A DNA stretch of 31,882 nucleotides from Stagonosporopsis chrysanthemi (lineage: Eukaryota; Ascomycota; Dothideomycetes; Pleosporales; Didymellaceae): assembly GCA_022560025.1 (NCBI GenBank), contig JAFISE010000268.1, positions 1-31,882 of the forward strand. The letters are read 5' to 3'. The first letter of the stretch is position 1. Every line of letters begins with the position of its first letter. The translations under genes and the position numbers were made by a program. The notes beneath the pieces are model-generated. The model saw only the letters and a list, made by a program, of their open reading frames with translations. It ran no database searches and was not told where the DNA came from. Shown here piece after piece: positions 9,653-19,982 of this stretch.

Positions 9653-10401
9653 AAGCTTGTTTTTTAGTTACTATACTAATACCTATTTTTTCTAGCGCTC
9701 TTATAGTAGCTTTTTAAGTTATCTATGTTTATTTAATTTAGGCCTTTATATAGAAGAATATAGTAGTATATACTTTTAACAAAGTATTATTATTAAAGTA
9801 TACTTATTATATACTTTAGAATAAAAAGTATTATCTAGTTTAATAACTACTTTTACCTTTTATTTATTTTTACTAACTTATATAAGTACTAGTTTATATT
9901 AAAGCTAAGTATAATACTTTTTATAGCAACCTTGTTATATAGAAAAAGGCTATAGTAGAAGAAAGTAAAGAGTTAAGAAAGCTAGTAGCAGTAGCTATAT
10001 AGGCTGTTTATAAGACTACTTAGAATAACTTCTATTTATTAGCTTATACCTTAGTAAGTATAGTACAGGTAGCAACTATACAGCTTTAAAAAGTATTAGC
10101 TGCTAATATATTACTCTATTAGTACTATATATAGCTTGTTACTAATTAGGCCTTAGTAAAGGTAATAGAAGTACTTACTATATAGGTAAGGTCCCTGCGT
10201 AATAAGGTAGCAGAGCTAAAGCAGGCTATAATATCTTTACAAGCTCTAGTACTTAAAGCTCTATAGCAGAGCACTAAAAGTAAGAGCTTAAAGAAGTTAG
10301 TACTTAAAAATATATTTGCTAATTTAGATACTTTCTTAGGTAATACTAGAAATAAAATAAGCAATATTAGTAAAGGTCTAGCCTACTTACTATATATATA
10401 G
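9653..10401 (+). pseudogene. Antisense accessory ORF of chromovirus family 1 (copy A'')
   Basis: Plus-strand frame antisense to pol, between the chromodomain and the 3' LTR. It carries a motif aligned with C-x2-C-x6-C of copy A'; here all three Cys are Tyr (TAT codons 9799, 9808, 9829), as TGT>TAT mutation by RIP would give. A Lys/Glu/Leu-rich helical stretch follows (VEESKELRKLVAVAI, VAELKQAIISLQALVLKAL, about 9955-10280). The frame ends LDTFLGNTRNKISNISKGLAYLLYI-stop. Copy A' shares that ending (LDT....T..KISNISK.LA.LL.I-stop), which supports this frame as once coding. The stops inside are TAA/TAG only. The 5' end is cut by the TRIM. No function is known. Confidence 0.5.
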
Positions 10402-11354
10402 TAGAGTAGAGTTTTCTTTGTTTTTTTATCTAAGTTAAAAAAGTTGTAATATAGTATAGTTTTCTTTATTTTCTTTAATACTAAGATATACTTACTTTTT
10501 AAACCTACTTATCTAATTCTTAGGCTTTAATCTAGTAAAGTAACTACTTTTAAAGTTCTAGAGACTATAAATAACTATTATAGAATACTTTTATTTTATA
10601 GAGAGTGTTTTTAAAGTTCTTAGTAAAGTACTAGGTTAGGTTAGAGTTATATTGTACTTAACTTACATATATAACAATACAAGATGCTAAAAGTATTTAA
10701 AAAGTATAAGTATCTACTACAAGGTATATAAAAGTACTAAGATAAACTATAGAACTAGATCTTTATTTCTATAGTTTTTATATAAAAAGATACTTTAAAA
10801 CTATCTATCTAAACTCTGTAGAGACTTTTTTTCTTATACCTAGAAGCCTAGAGAAGATTATACTAAGAAGTAGTTAGAAGACAGACCTAAGCTAGGTAGT
10901 TGTTAGGTAGTATAAGGTAAGCTTAAAGAACTAGGCTTGTTCTTATAACATAGTACTTTAAATATTGTTAGAAGAGGTTACTTACTAGTATCTTATACAC
11001 TTTCTATTCTTTAACTTCTTAGGTTAGAATAACTAAGAGTTTTAAAGCTTCTTGTCTAGGTAAAAGGTCTGCTAGATCTTTGCAGAGTATATCTAGAGTA
11101 AAGACATTGTAAATTTATAAGCTAGAAGAAAGTTTTAAACACTATAAATAACTAACTTACTTAAGAACTTAGAATAGACATTTCTATAGGTTAGATAGCT
11201 TTTAGCTACGTTAATCTATAGCTAAGCTCTTAGTTAACAAGTATACTTTATTACTTACTACCTAGTTAACTAGACTATAGTGCTAGTCTTTTATAACTTG
11301 TATCTATTACTGTACCTTTTCTATATTTTCTTTTACTACCTTCTAAGCTTAGTA
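10402..11354 (-). pseudogene. pol 3' end of family 1 (integrase C-terminus and chromodomain), copy A''
   Basis: The reverse strand carries the same chromodomain and integrase C-terminal sequence as copy A' (12929-13606) and copy B (29000-29415). It is split inside the chromodomain by solo LTR L2 (10670-10947) and ends at L3a. Heavy RIP; no open frame survives. Confidence 0.7.
10670..10947 (-). repeat. Solo LTR of chromovirus family 1 (L2) with 5-bp target duplication
   Basis: 278 bp flanked by ACATA on both sides (10665-10669, 10948-10952). The empty site in sister copy A' reads CTTACAGAGTACTTT (about 13187-13201). A lone LTR with a perfect duplication is what remains after recombination between the two LTRs of a full insertion. 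Confidence 0.88.
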
Positions 11355-11416
11355 TATAATAATACAAGATACTAGAAAAGTCTAAAAGGTATAAGTATCT
11401 ACTACAAAGTATATAG
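11355..11416 (-). repeat. Truncated LTR of family 1 (L3a)
   Basis: The first 62 bp of a family-1 LTR, cut where the full LTR L3b starts. It breaks copy A'' at 11354. Confidence 0.75.
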
Positions 11417-11694
11417 TATTATAATATAAGATACTAGAGAGGTCTAAATTATATAAGTATTTGCTACAAAGTGTATAGAAGTACTAAGATAAACTACAAG
11501 ACTAGATCTCTATTTCTATAGGTCTTGTACAAAAGAATACTTTAAAACTATCTATCTAAACTCTATAGAGACTTTCTTTCTTATACCTAGAAGCTTAGAA
11601 AAGATTGTAGTAAGAAGTAGTTAGAAGACAGACCTAAGTTAAGTAGTTATTAGGTAGTATAAAGTAAGCTTAAAGAACTAAGCTTGTTCTTATA
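11417..11694 (-). repeat. 3' LTR of copy A' (L3b), 278 bp
   Basis: Full family-1 LTR with RIP-altered ends; it abuts the partial LTR L3a, giving a partial tandem. Confidence 0.85.
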
Positions 11695-12081
11695 TTACTT
11701 CTCTCTTTATAGGTAGATTGTCTCTAATTCTGTAAAATTATAAAGAAAATTCTTATACTATAAAGGTTTAAACTTTAGTAGAGTATAAAATATATCTAAT
11801 TCTTATTTATTCTAAGACTCTAGTCTTTTTTTACTATTATTAACCTTTATTTAGGTTTTTACTATATAACCTATATTAGCTACTCTGTACTTATCTATTC
11901 TTAGCAAGCTTTTTAGTAATAATAACTAAGTAAATTAGATTATTACTAGGCTTATAGCTGTTGTAAAAGCCTGTGCTATAATAGAGTAGCTTTTACTAAA
12001 GTTATAGTAAATATAAAAACGCGTTTAATCTACTTCTTAATTAGGTTAAATTGCTTATAGCATACTTCTAAAGTAAACAAC

Positions 12082-12928
12082 ATGTACTTTACCTGTTTAT
12101 ATTTTCTAATAGACACTAATTCTTGCTGTAAGTACCTTAAACAACTCTATTTAATTGCTATTAACTATTACTAGGCTTGTTTTTTAGTTACTATAGTAAT
12201 ACCTATCTCTCTTAGTACTCTTATAGTAGCTTATTAGGTTATCTGCTTTTATTTAATTTAGGCCTTTGTGTAAGAGAATATAGTAGTATATACCTTTAAT
12301 AAAGTATTGTTATTAAAGTATACTTATTGTATACTTTAGAATAAGAAGTGTTATCTAGTTTAATTACTATTACTTTCTTCTTATTAGTCTTTAAGCTAAC
12401 TTTTTAAATAAGTCCTAATTTATATTAGACCTAAGTATAATACTTTTTAAAGCAACCTAATTATATAAGAAGAGGCTATAGCAAAGAAAAGTATAGAGTT
12501 AAAAAAGCTAGAAGTAGTAGCTATACAGGCTGTTTGTAAAACTACTTAGAATAGCCTTTGTTAGTTAGCCTATACCTTAGGAAGTATAGTATAGGTAGTA
12601 ACTGCGCAGCTTAAAGAAGTATTAGCTACTAATATATTACTCTATTAGTACTATATCTAGCTTATTACTAATTAGGCCTTAATAAAGGTAATAAAAGTAC
12701 TTACTGTGTAAGTACAGTCTTTATATAATAAGGTAGTAAAGCTAAGGCAGGTAGTAGTATCTTTATAAGCTTTAGTAGTTAAGGCTCTATAGTAGAGCAC
12801 TAGAGGCAAGAGTTCTAAGCAAACTATACCTAAAAAAGCTTAGCTTTTTTTTAGATACTCTTATAGTAGATACTAAGAAGAAGATAAGCAATATTAGTAA
12901 GGTTTTAGCTTAATTACTACTTATATAG
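12082..12928 (+). pseudogene. Antisense accessory ORF of chromovirus family 1 (copy A')
   Basis: Plus-strand frame corresponding to the one in copy A'', here without the TRIM. It contains a C-x2-C-x6-C motif at 12319-12351, with the second and third Cys kept as TGT and the first now TAT (Tyr); the codon after TYCIL is TAG, probably from CAG. A charged helical stretch (SIELKKLEVVAIQAV, AQLKEVLATNILL) follows at about 12490-12640. The tail matches copy A'' after a 1-base frame slip near 12838, ending at 12928. An in-frame ATG at 12082 is a possible start, but the first 75 codons are unconvincing. It converges with pol on the other strand. Confidence 0.5.
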
Positions 12929-14730
12929 TAGAGTAGACGGTTTTCTTTATTACTTAGCTAAGTTAGTAAGAGTTTAAAGTAGTCTAAATTTTCTTTATCT
13001 TTTAAATTTATAATATGCTTACTTAAACTATTACTAGCTGTTTTCTTTTTAAGATTTAATCTAATTTAGTAACTACTTTAAGAGACCTAGTAATTATAGA
13101 TACTTACTGTAAAACACTTTTAGCTTATAAAGAGTATTCTTAAAGTTTTCTACTAGGTACTAAGTAGAGTTTAGGTTATATTCTACTTAGCTTACAGAGT
13201 ACTTTAAATATTATTAGAATAGTTTAGTTACTAGTATCTTATACACTTTCTATTCTTTAACTTCTTAGATTAAGACACCTAAAGGTTTTAAAGCTTTTTA
13301 TCTAGGTAAAAGGTCTGCTAAGTCTTTACAGAGTATATCTAAGGCTAAGATGTTGTAAATTTGTAAACTAGAAAAAAGTTTTAAATACTATAAATAATTA
13401 ACTTACTTAAGAACCTAAGATAGACCTTTTAATAAGTTAGATAGCTTTTAGCTAGGTTAATCTATAGCTAAGTTCTTAGTTAACAAGTATACCTTATTAC
13501 TTAATACCTAGTTAACTAAATTATAATACTTGTCTTTTATAACTTTTATCTATAACTTTGCCTTTTCTATATTTTCTTTTGCTATATTCTAAGCTTAGTG
13601 TATATAAGTTACTAAAGTAAGTGTGTCTTAGTAGTTTAGGTTATTGTAAAAAGTTGCAACTATATTAGATCTGTTCTATTACTAGCTCTGTCTTAGTTTA
13701 CTTCTAAACAATACTTAATAAAGAGTTATTCTAATACTAGAATAAGGTAAAGTAAGCTATATATAGTTAGTAAGCAGTAGTAGTTTAGACTAGTTATCTT
13801 AGTAGTATATTATAAACAGTTGTAGCTTTTAGTTAATATACTTGTTTATAATCTCTGTTTAGCTATTAGTTTTCTTATAGTAGGTAGTAGAAAGCTTAAC
13901 TTTAACACTAATAATCTAACAGAACTTAGACTAGAATTAAGATATAAACTAAGGTCTATAATTAGACACTATTAACTTTAAGGTATAGCTAAAGTAATAA
14001 ACCTATTAGATAAACAAACAAGCCATCTTTTATATAGTTATTATCTTTTAGCATAGGATTATAATTGCTTGTTTTATTAAATAGTTAATAATAGCAAGTA
14101 TCTAATTATGTCTAGCTTTGTTCTTTAGAAAATCTTTAAAATCTACATATAGGTACTATATAAGTTAATTAGAGATAGGTAGTAGATATAAGTACTTACA
14201 GAGTTAGGTCTGTTTTAGATAACTATATTAATAAGAGATCTAGTTTCTTATATATTGTTTATAGCTTGCTTCTATGCTCTGCTAGTAATACTATTAAGAT
14301 AGTAGCTAGTAGGTTTTCTTTACACTTAGGTAAGCAGTAGATAATTAGTTATAAGCTTCTTAGATAAAGTATATATACAATAAAAAGTCTAAGGCTATAT
14401 ATAACTAATCTTAATATAAAAGCAAGCTATTATAGATTTAATAACTAGAAGATTAAGATTTTTGTTCTATTTTAAAAGCTTAGCAATTATATTACAGCAT
14501 AGCTTTAATTATTTCTAAAGAGTCTAACTGTATCTCTAGCTATAAGGTACAGATAGTGTATACTAAGAAATATAAAAGATAAACCTAAGCAAGAACAAAG
14601 TTAATATAGTTATAAAGTTATTAAGGACTTAATATTACTTAGAAGTAATTATCTTTCTAAGCTAACTTAAGGTTAGCTAAGTCTTACTCTCTTTAACTAA
14701 GAATATTAGCTTTATTATTGTTCTTTTCTA
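12929..14730 (-). pseudogene. pol 3' half of family 1 (RNase H-integrase linker, integrase, chromodomain), copy A'
   Basis: Reverse-strand translation, broken by many TAG/TAA, shows the linker near 14450-14720, integrase core with the SNYRPQF block near 13950 (the Asp of SDYRP-type now Asn), and the chromodomain near 13150-13300 (KVYKILVTKL then YLKYSVS, ending in FKNTLYKLKVFYSKY). This end matches known chromovirus chromodomain tails. It aligns base for base with copy B 27880-29415. Confidence 0.75.
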
Positions 14731-15008
14731 TGTAAGAACAAGCCTAGTTCTTTAAGCCTACTTTTTACTACCTAACAACTACTTAACTTAGATCTGTCTT
14801 TTAACTGCTCTGTAGTATAGTCTTCTCTAAGCTTCTAGGTATAAGAAAAAAAGTCTCTACAGAGTTTAGATAGATAGTTTTAAAGTATCTTTTTATACAA
14901 GACTTATAAGAATAGAGATCTAGTTCTGTAGTTTATTCTAGTGCTTTTATATACTTTGTAGCAGATACCTATGCAATTTAGACCCTTCTAGCATCCTATG
15001 TTGTTATA
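14731..15008 (+). repeat. Inverted family-1 LTR (L4) at a deletion junction
   Basis: 278 bp reading TGTAAGAACAAGCC...GTTGTTATA on the plus strand, opposite to the LTRs of the copy it sits in. Its left side is the integrase linker, its right side gag. The flanking five bases (TTCTA, CTATA) are not a duplication. Confidence 0.85.
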
Positions 15009-15590
15009 CTATAAGTACTAAGCTAGCTTTAGATAGCTACCTTATAGTAAATTAATATAGTATACCTATTAGTAGTGTTTCTGTTACAAGTAGAGAGCAA
15101 TCTGCTAAAGCAAGACTAGCACGTAACTAAGCAAGTTCTTGCTATAGTTAAGCTATCTCTTTTAAGAGATTGTAGTAGAATAGCTCTAAATTAGATATAT
15201 TGTTAGCAGTAGATAGTTGTGCTAATATAAGGCCTTAGAGGCGTCTAGTCTCTAATTAGTTCTAAGACTAAGTAGTAGGTCTTATAGTAGTGCTTAATAT
15301 TAGAGTTGTATCTAAATTAAGTAGTTTATTAATAGTCTCTAAGTGTCTTTCTTAGTGCAATCTAATATAGCTTTTCTAAAGTAAATCTTAAAGTAGTAGG
15401 TTATAAAAAGTTCTAAACCTATAAGCTTTAGTTGTTAAGAAATCTTTAGTATTCTAACTATTATATGAATATTTTAAAGAATTATTTAGTTTAGGTATAA
15501 TACTCTAGCTGTGCTTATATAAATAACTAAATAAACTGTAGTAATATTATTATAAAGCTGTTACTAGCTAAGACAAGTTTTAAAGTATAA
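15009..15590 (-). pseudogene. 5' leader and gag start of family 1, copy A'
   Basis: The reverse complement matches copy B 22381-22965 immediately inside its 5' LTR, including the coiled-coil-like gag region. Broken at 15009 by L4. Confidence 0.7.
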
Positions 15591-15868
15591 TATAACAACA
15601 CAGAATGCTAGAGAAGTCTAAATTAGATAAGTATCTGCTACAAGGTGTATAAAAGCACTAAGATAAGCTATAGAATTAGATCTCTATTCTTATAAGTTTT
15701 ATATAAAAAGATACTTTAAAACTATCTATCTAAACTCTATAGAAGCTTTTCTTCTTATACTTAGAAGCTTAGAGAAGACTATACTAAGAAGCAGTTAAAA
15801 GACAGATCTAAGTTAGGTAGTTGTTAGGTAGTAAAAGGTAGGCTTAAAGAACTAGGCTTGTTCTTACA
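15591..15868 (-). repeat. 5' LTR of copy A' (L5), 278 bp
   Basis: Starts TATAACAACACAGAATGC and ends CTTGTTCTTACA with the terminal CA intact. Its right edge cuts family-2 copy A2 within integrase; the A2 sequence resumes at AAAACTTAG (15869). Confidence 0.85.
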
Positions 15869-18200
15869 AAAACTTAGTTATTTTGCTACTAGTTATAGTA
15901 TATTTAGAGGTATATTTCTATTATCTAGTTTACTTATTTAGTTTGTCTGTCTGTCTATAGATAATAAGCTGTTAAAAGTTTCTTCTTAGTTCTTACTTCT
16001 ATAAAGAATATTGTCTAGAAGTTTAAAGTAAAGAGCTTGTCTCTATTGCTAAGAATTTATTTAGAGATACTGTAGTAATAAACAATTCTATCTAAGAATA
16101 CTTTAGCAAGCTGCTCTATAGTGTAGCTTTATTAAAAAAGTATAAGCTTAGCAGCTTTTATAATTCTATCTACTCTTATAAATATTAAATTATACTTATA
16201 ATCTATAACAAGGTTTTAGATAAAAGTAGCTGTATAATAAAATCTATTATAATATTTGTCTAAAGTATAGTTAGTAGCTCTATTAATTGCATTTCTCTAT
16301 GTTTTATATATATACTATGCTTGTTCTATTAGTAAGTAATATAGTTCTTAATATGCTTACTAACCTAATCTTTTATATTAGAGACTAATAGTGTTATCTA
16401 ATAAGTTCTATAGTACACGTAATTTCTAGGTATTTATAAAATACATTGTTATAGTAATCTACTATAATCTTTGTCTATAGTTTGTTTAGTACTTATATTA
16501 TATTACAAGCTTAGCTAGTTAGCTTAAGCTTAATTACATAGCTTACCTATAAGGTGCTCGTTTGTTTAGCTTACTACTAAGAAGCTCTAAGCTTCTTACT
16601 TAAGTACTTACGTGCGCAGCTTAGCTATAAACATATAACTACTTAATATTTCCTTTGTATATAATAATATTTTGTCTAATCTATAGTAAAGGTACTAATT
16701 AATTAATTTAATTACTAAAGTAGAGTCTTAGAAGCTTAATAATATATTAGTATATATTATTTCTTTTAAACTTGTACAATTAGATTAAGCTAGTATTATA
16801 GTCTTAGAGATTTCTCTTTATTAATTCTTAGAATAACAGCTTTATTAATTATTGTTTTACTTGCAAGGTTGTATTAACAACTAACAGTGTCTACTTTACT
16901 ATTGTCCTTGCGTAAAGTATACAATATCTTAAATTTATACTAACCTAGTATCTCTAACTATCTAACTTGTTGTCTATTTAATACTTTATTAGTAGTAAAG
17001 CATACTAAGTTCTTATAATTAGTATAGATTGTAAGTTCTAAACAGCTTTCTATATATACTTGCTAACATTCTAGAGATAAGACAATTACTAGTAGTTTCT
17101 TATTATATATATTATATTCTTCTTCTAGTCTTAAGAACTTATATAAGTAGTAGGTAATAAACTACTATTATCTATCTTTCTTATGCTTAATATATACTTC
17201 TAATACTAAATTTAAGGTATTTACTCTTATTTGTAAAGGCTCGTTACTTTTCAATATATTTAGTATTAAGAAGTTAAAATATACTTCTTACAGAGACTTA
17301 AATATATTATCTTGTTTCTTTCTCTATATAAAGAGTATTTCCTTCTATATTAGCTTTATAATTAGTAAGGCCTTCTTAGAGTAATCTTTAACAAAGCGTT
17401 TATTAAAGTTAACAAACCTAAGAAATTCTTAAATCTCTTTAACTATTATTAGAGTAGGCTAATTCTTTACTATATCTATCTTTGTATTGCCTATCTTTAT
17501 TTATATTGTCTTACAATAAACCTTAGGAGTTCTACTTCTTCTTTATAGTATTTACACTTCTTAGGTTTTAATTAGAGGTCTGCTTACTTTAAGTATTATA
17601 GCACTTTAGTAATATGTTATATATACTCTTCTAGTGTTTTTAAGTATAATAAGAGATTACTTAGGTATACTACTACTGTTCTGTTAAGGTGTGCGCTAAG
17701 GACATTGTTAATTTACTCTTAGCACGTAGCTAGTGCGCTTTTTAGACTAAATAGTATAACTAGGTACTTATAGAGTCTATATTATATTCTAAACACTATC
17801 TTCTGTTCTTTACCTTTTCTAATATAGATAGAGTTATACACTCTTCTTAAGTCTAACATAGTGATGTACTAAGCTCTTTATAATTAATCTTACAACTCTA
17901 TAATATTAAGCAGAGAGTATTAGTTCTTTATTATAATACTATTAAGCTTCTTAAATTAAAAATAAGGTTGCAGCTTACTATCTTTCTTAAAGACAGATAT
18001 AATAGAGTACTTTATAAGTAATTCTAATTATTTAATAAATCTCTTCTTAAAGCTCTCCTTAATCTATTTATATAATATATTAAGTTCTTTCTCTAATAAC
18101 TACTATAGAAGCCTAAAAGTTAGTTACCTTCTTTTCTAGAGCTTAATCTTATAATCTTAGAGCTTATACTTAGGTAGAGCTTTTGCTGTAAGCTCTTCTT
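15869..18200 (-). pseudogene. pol of family 2 (RT, RNase H, integrase), copy A2
   Basis: Reverse-strand reading shows, in order: RT (about 17400-18150) with VFKKDSKLQPY, RVYNSIYIRKGKEQK, and the catalytic YLDD block altered to YLSN near 17660-17680; RNase H (about 16880-17300) with TNYKNLVCFTTNKVLNR; integrase zinc-finger end KYIKNYI (about 16320-16350) and integrase core start IIIDFIIQLLLSK (about 16200-16270). The family would read IDF..QLPLSKD there. The polyprotein frame breaks in several places; stops are TAG/TAA. Confidence 0.8.
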
Positions 18201-18479
18201 TAAATATCTATACATACTATCTATATATATTAGAGATAGTAAGAAGTACACTTTTCTTTTATATTCTTCTACTTGCTAGACAATCTAAGAGTAGAGTATA
18301 GATAATAATTTCTTATATAGTGTAAGAGCCTTACTGTATATAATATAATAGTTCTTATTAAAAGTACTATACTCTTTGTCTCTAGATACTAACTATTTAG
18401 AGCCTTCTATAAGGCGTCCTAAGTCTCTAGTAAGTACTTTCTACTTACTATTATTAGTATTATTACTAGTAAGCATGTT

Positions 18480-19440
18480 AAGTTGCTATATTACTTTATT
18501 CTTACTTTAGTAGTCTCTAGCAAAGTGTCCTACTTTGCTATATATTTAACAAGTTACTAAAGACTTATTCTTTTCTTAACTACTCTTGTCTTTGTTGTTC
18601 TACTTTTCTAGCTCTTTGTTAAGGTTAGAGAGGTCTATTACCTCTTAGCTATAGAAACTACTATTAGTACTATTATAGACTCTTTATAAGGTATTAGACG
18701 CGTAATATCTACCTTATTATCTATAGTAGTTGTTGTTTCTCTATTAGTTTTATAGTAAAGTTAGTAGTACTTAAAAGGTTTAAGAACATAGGTTATTTCT
18801 AAGTTCTTCTATAAGTTTAAAGAGATATATATTAATTTTAGTTGCTTTAGTAGCTAGTTAATCTATAGTATTTATTACTATACTAAAGTATATAAGTTCT
18901 TTCTAAAATATTAGTTTAAGGCTCTAGTAGAACAGTATTATAAGCACAGTGTTATTAAATCTAGTTAATGTAGCAAGTTGCTAAAACTCTGCTATATAGC
19001 TTATAACTAAAGCAGTTTACTAAAGACGCTAGATATTATATTAAGCTATTATTAGTTTGCTAGATATTCTAAACATAGGTTAGATTTATTTCTTAAACAA
19101 GTTAAAGTCTTCTATCTACTTATTAATATTAGTAGAGTCTTTAGTACTATAGTAGTAGTAATAGAACAGCTTTATCTACGCAAGAACTCTGCTATATATA
19201 TAGCTAGTAACTAAAGAGACGTGTTAGTCTTCTAGTACCTTGTTACCTTACAATATATAGTAGAGGTTCTATTATATAAGCTAATCTTTTTACTTATTAT
19301 AATTACCTTTACTAAAGTTAGGCTTAGCAATATTTATATTGTTAGAAAAGGTTAAAGTACTATCTATATCTATATTGTTGTAACTAGAGTTAGATAAGCA
19401 AGAGCTACTAGAAGTAGTATAAATTCCTAAAGTAGTAGAT
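18480..19440 (-). pseudogene. gag of family 2, copy A2
   Basis: A CCHC zinc knuckle is visible on the reverse strand at about 18505-18553 (TC.IYSKVGHFARDY, last Cys now Tyr). Upstream (about 18750-19110) a retrotransposon gag-type helical domain is followable, e.g. AEF.QLATLTRFNNTVLI and YFSIVINTID.LATKA. Confidence 0.7.
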
Positions 19441-19444
19441 ATCT

Positions 19445-19703
19445 TGTAAGTGTTTAAAATATTAAGGTTATACTTTAAGCAAAGCTTATAAGTACTTTTT
19501 AATTAGTTCCTAAAGATAGATATAGTAATAAGAAGTTTATAAAGCTAGTAATAAAGAGAATAGATATAATTTATCTATCTTAAAAGCTAAGAGTAATAAT
19601 AAGTAGTATAGAGTAGACTGTCTAGCTTAAAAGTTAGATTAAGATCTAATAACAAAGATTTTTACTTAAGTTAAATATAAATCCTAATAGTTGTGTTCTT
19701 ACA
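19445..19703 (-). repeat. 5' LTR of chromovirus family 2, about 259 bp
   Basis: Ends TGTAAGTGTTTAAAATATT...GTTGTGTTCTTACA (TG...CA, with TGTAAG/CTTACA inverted ends), immediately upstream of gag on the minus strand. About 250 bp of it recurs at 29416-29668 as the 3' LTR of copy C. Confidence 0.75.
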
Positions 19704-19982
19704 AGGCTATATACTAAGGTAGTCTTAGAAGTTCTAGAGTCTTAGCAACTTAAGTCTTATAGAACTCTAAGAGTTTAGGATAATAAGCTACTCTTATAAG
19801 TCTATTATCTTAAAGTTAAATTGCAAGCTTAGTATAAGTCTTATAAAACGCTATACCTAATTAGTACTAGTACTGTTATAAGTAGCTTATTGTTTCTAGG
19901 CAAAGTAATAGCCTGCTAGAAAGGTGCTTTCCTGTCTTGTAATTCTTCCTTGCTATAAAACCTAATAGTTTTCTCTTTTTTA
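19704..19982. other. AT-rich sequence, nothing recognised
   Basis: RIP-like TpA-rich DNA between the family-2 LTR and Fot1 copy 2. No coding block or repeat partner was found elsewhere in the window. Confidence 0.4.

Larger units (their letters stand above)
8237..11354 (-). mobile_element. Chromovirus family 1, copy A'' (3' part only)
   Basis: A minus-strand Ty3/Gypsy fragment. The 3' LTR (8237-8514) is followed (reading rightward, i.e. 3' to 5') by a long post-pol segment, the chromodomain and the end of integrase; it is broken at 11354 by LTR L3a. It aligns with copy A' (11417-13606) along its length, except for a TRIM (8992-9647) and a solo LTR (10670-10947) found only here. All open frames are riddled with TAA/TAG. 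Confidence 0.8.
11417..15868 (-). mobile_element. Chromovirus family 1, copy A' (both LTRs, internal deletion)
   Basis: Minus-strand element running from its 5' LTR L5 (15591-15868) through leader and gag (15590 to 15009), then the RNase H-integrase linker, integrase and chromodomain (14730 to about 12929), a post-pol region with an antisense ORF, and 3' LTR L3b (11417-11694). Protease, reverse transcriptase and most of RNase H are missing; an inverted family-1 LTR (L4, 14731-15008) sits in their place. It aligns in order with plus-strand copy B. The outer flanks (TATAG left, AAAAC right) are not a duplication, so this is not one clean insertion. Confidence 0.75.
15869..19703 (-). mobile_element. 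Chromovirus family 2, copy A2 (5' LTR to integrase)
   Basis: Minus-strand Ty3/Gypsy element with 5' LTR at 19445-19703, gag, reverse transcriptase, RNase H and integrase in that order, cut at 15869 by L5. Copy C at the window end supplies its missing 3' part (chromodomain and 3' LTR). All frames are RIP-degraded. Confidence 0.8.

Noticed and set aside
10146..10364. 72-codon minus-strand open frame in copy A''
   Set aside because: Mirror of the helical antisense-ORF region on the plus strand; hydrophobic low-complexity product, not kept in sister copy A'.
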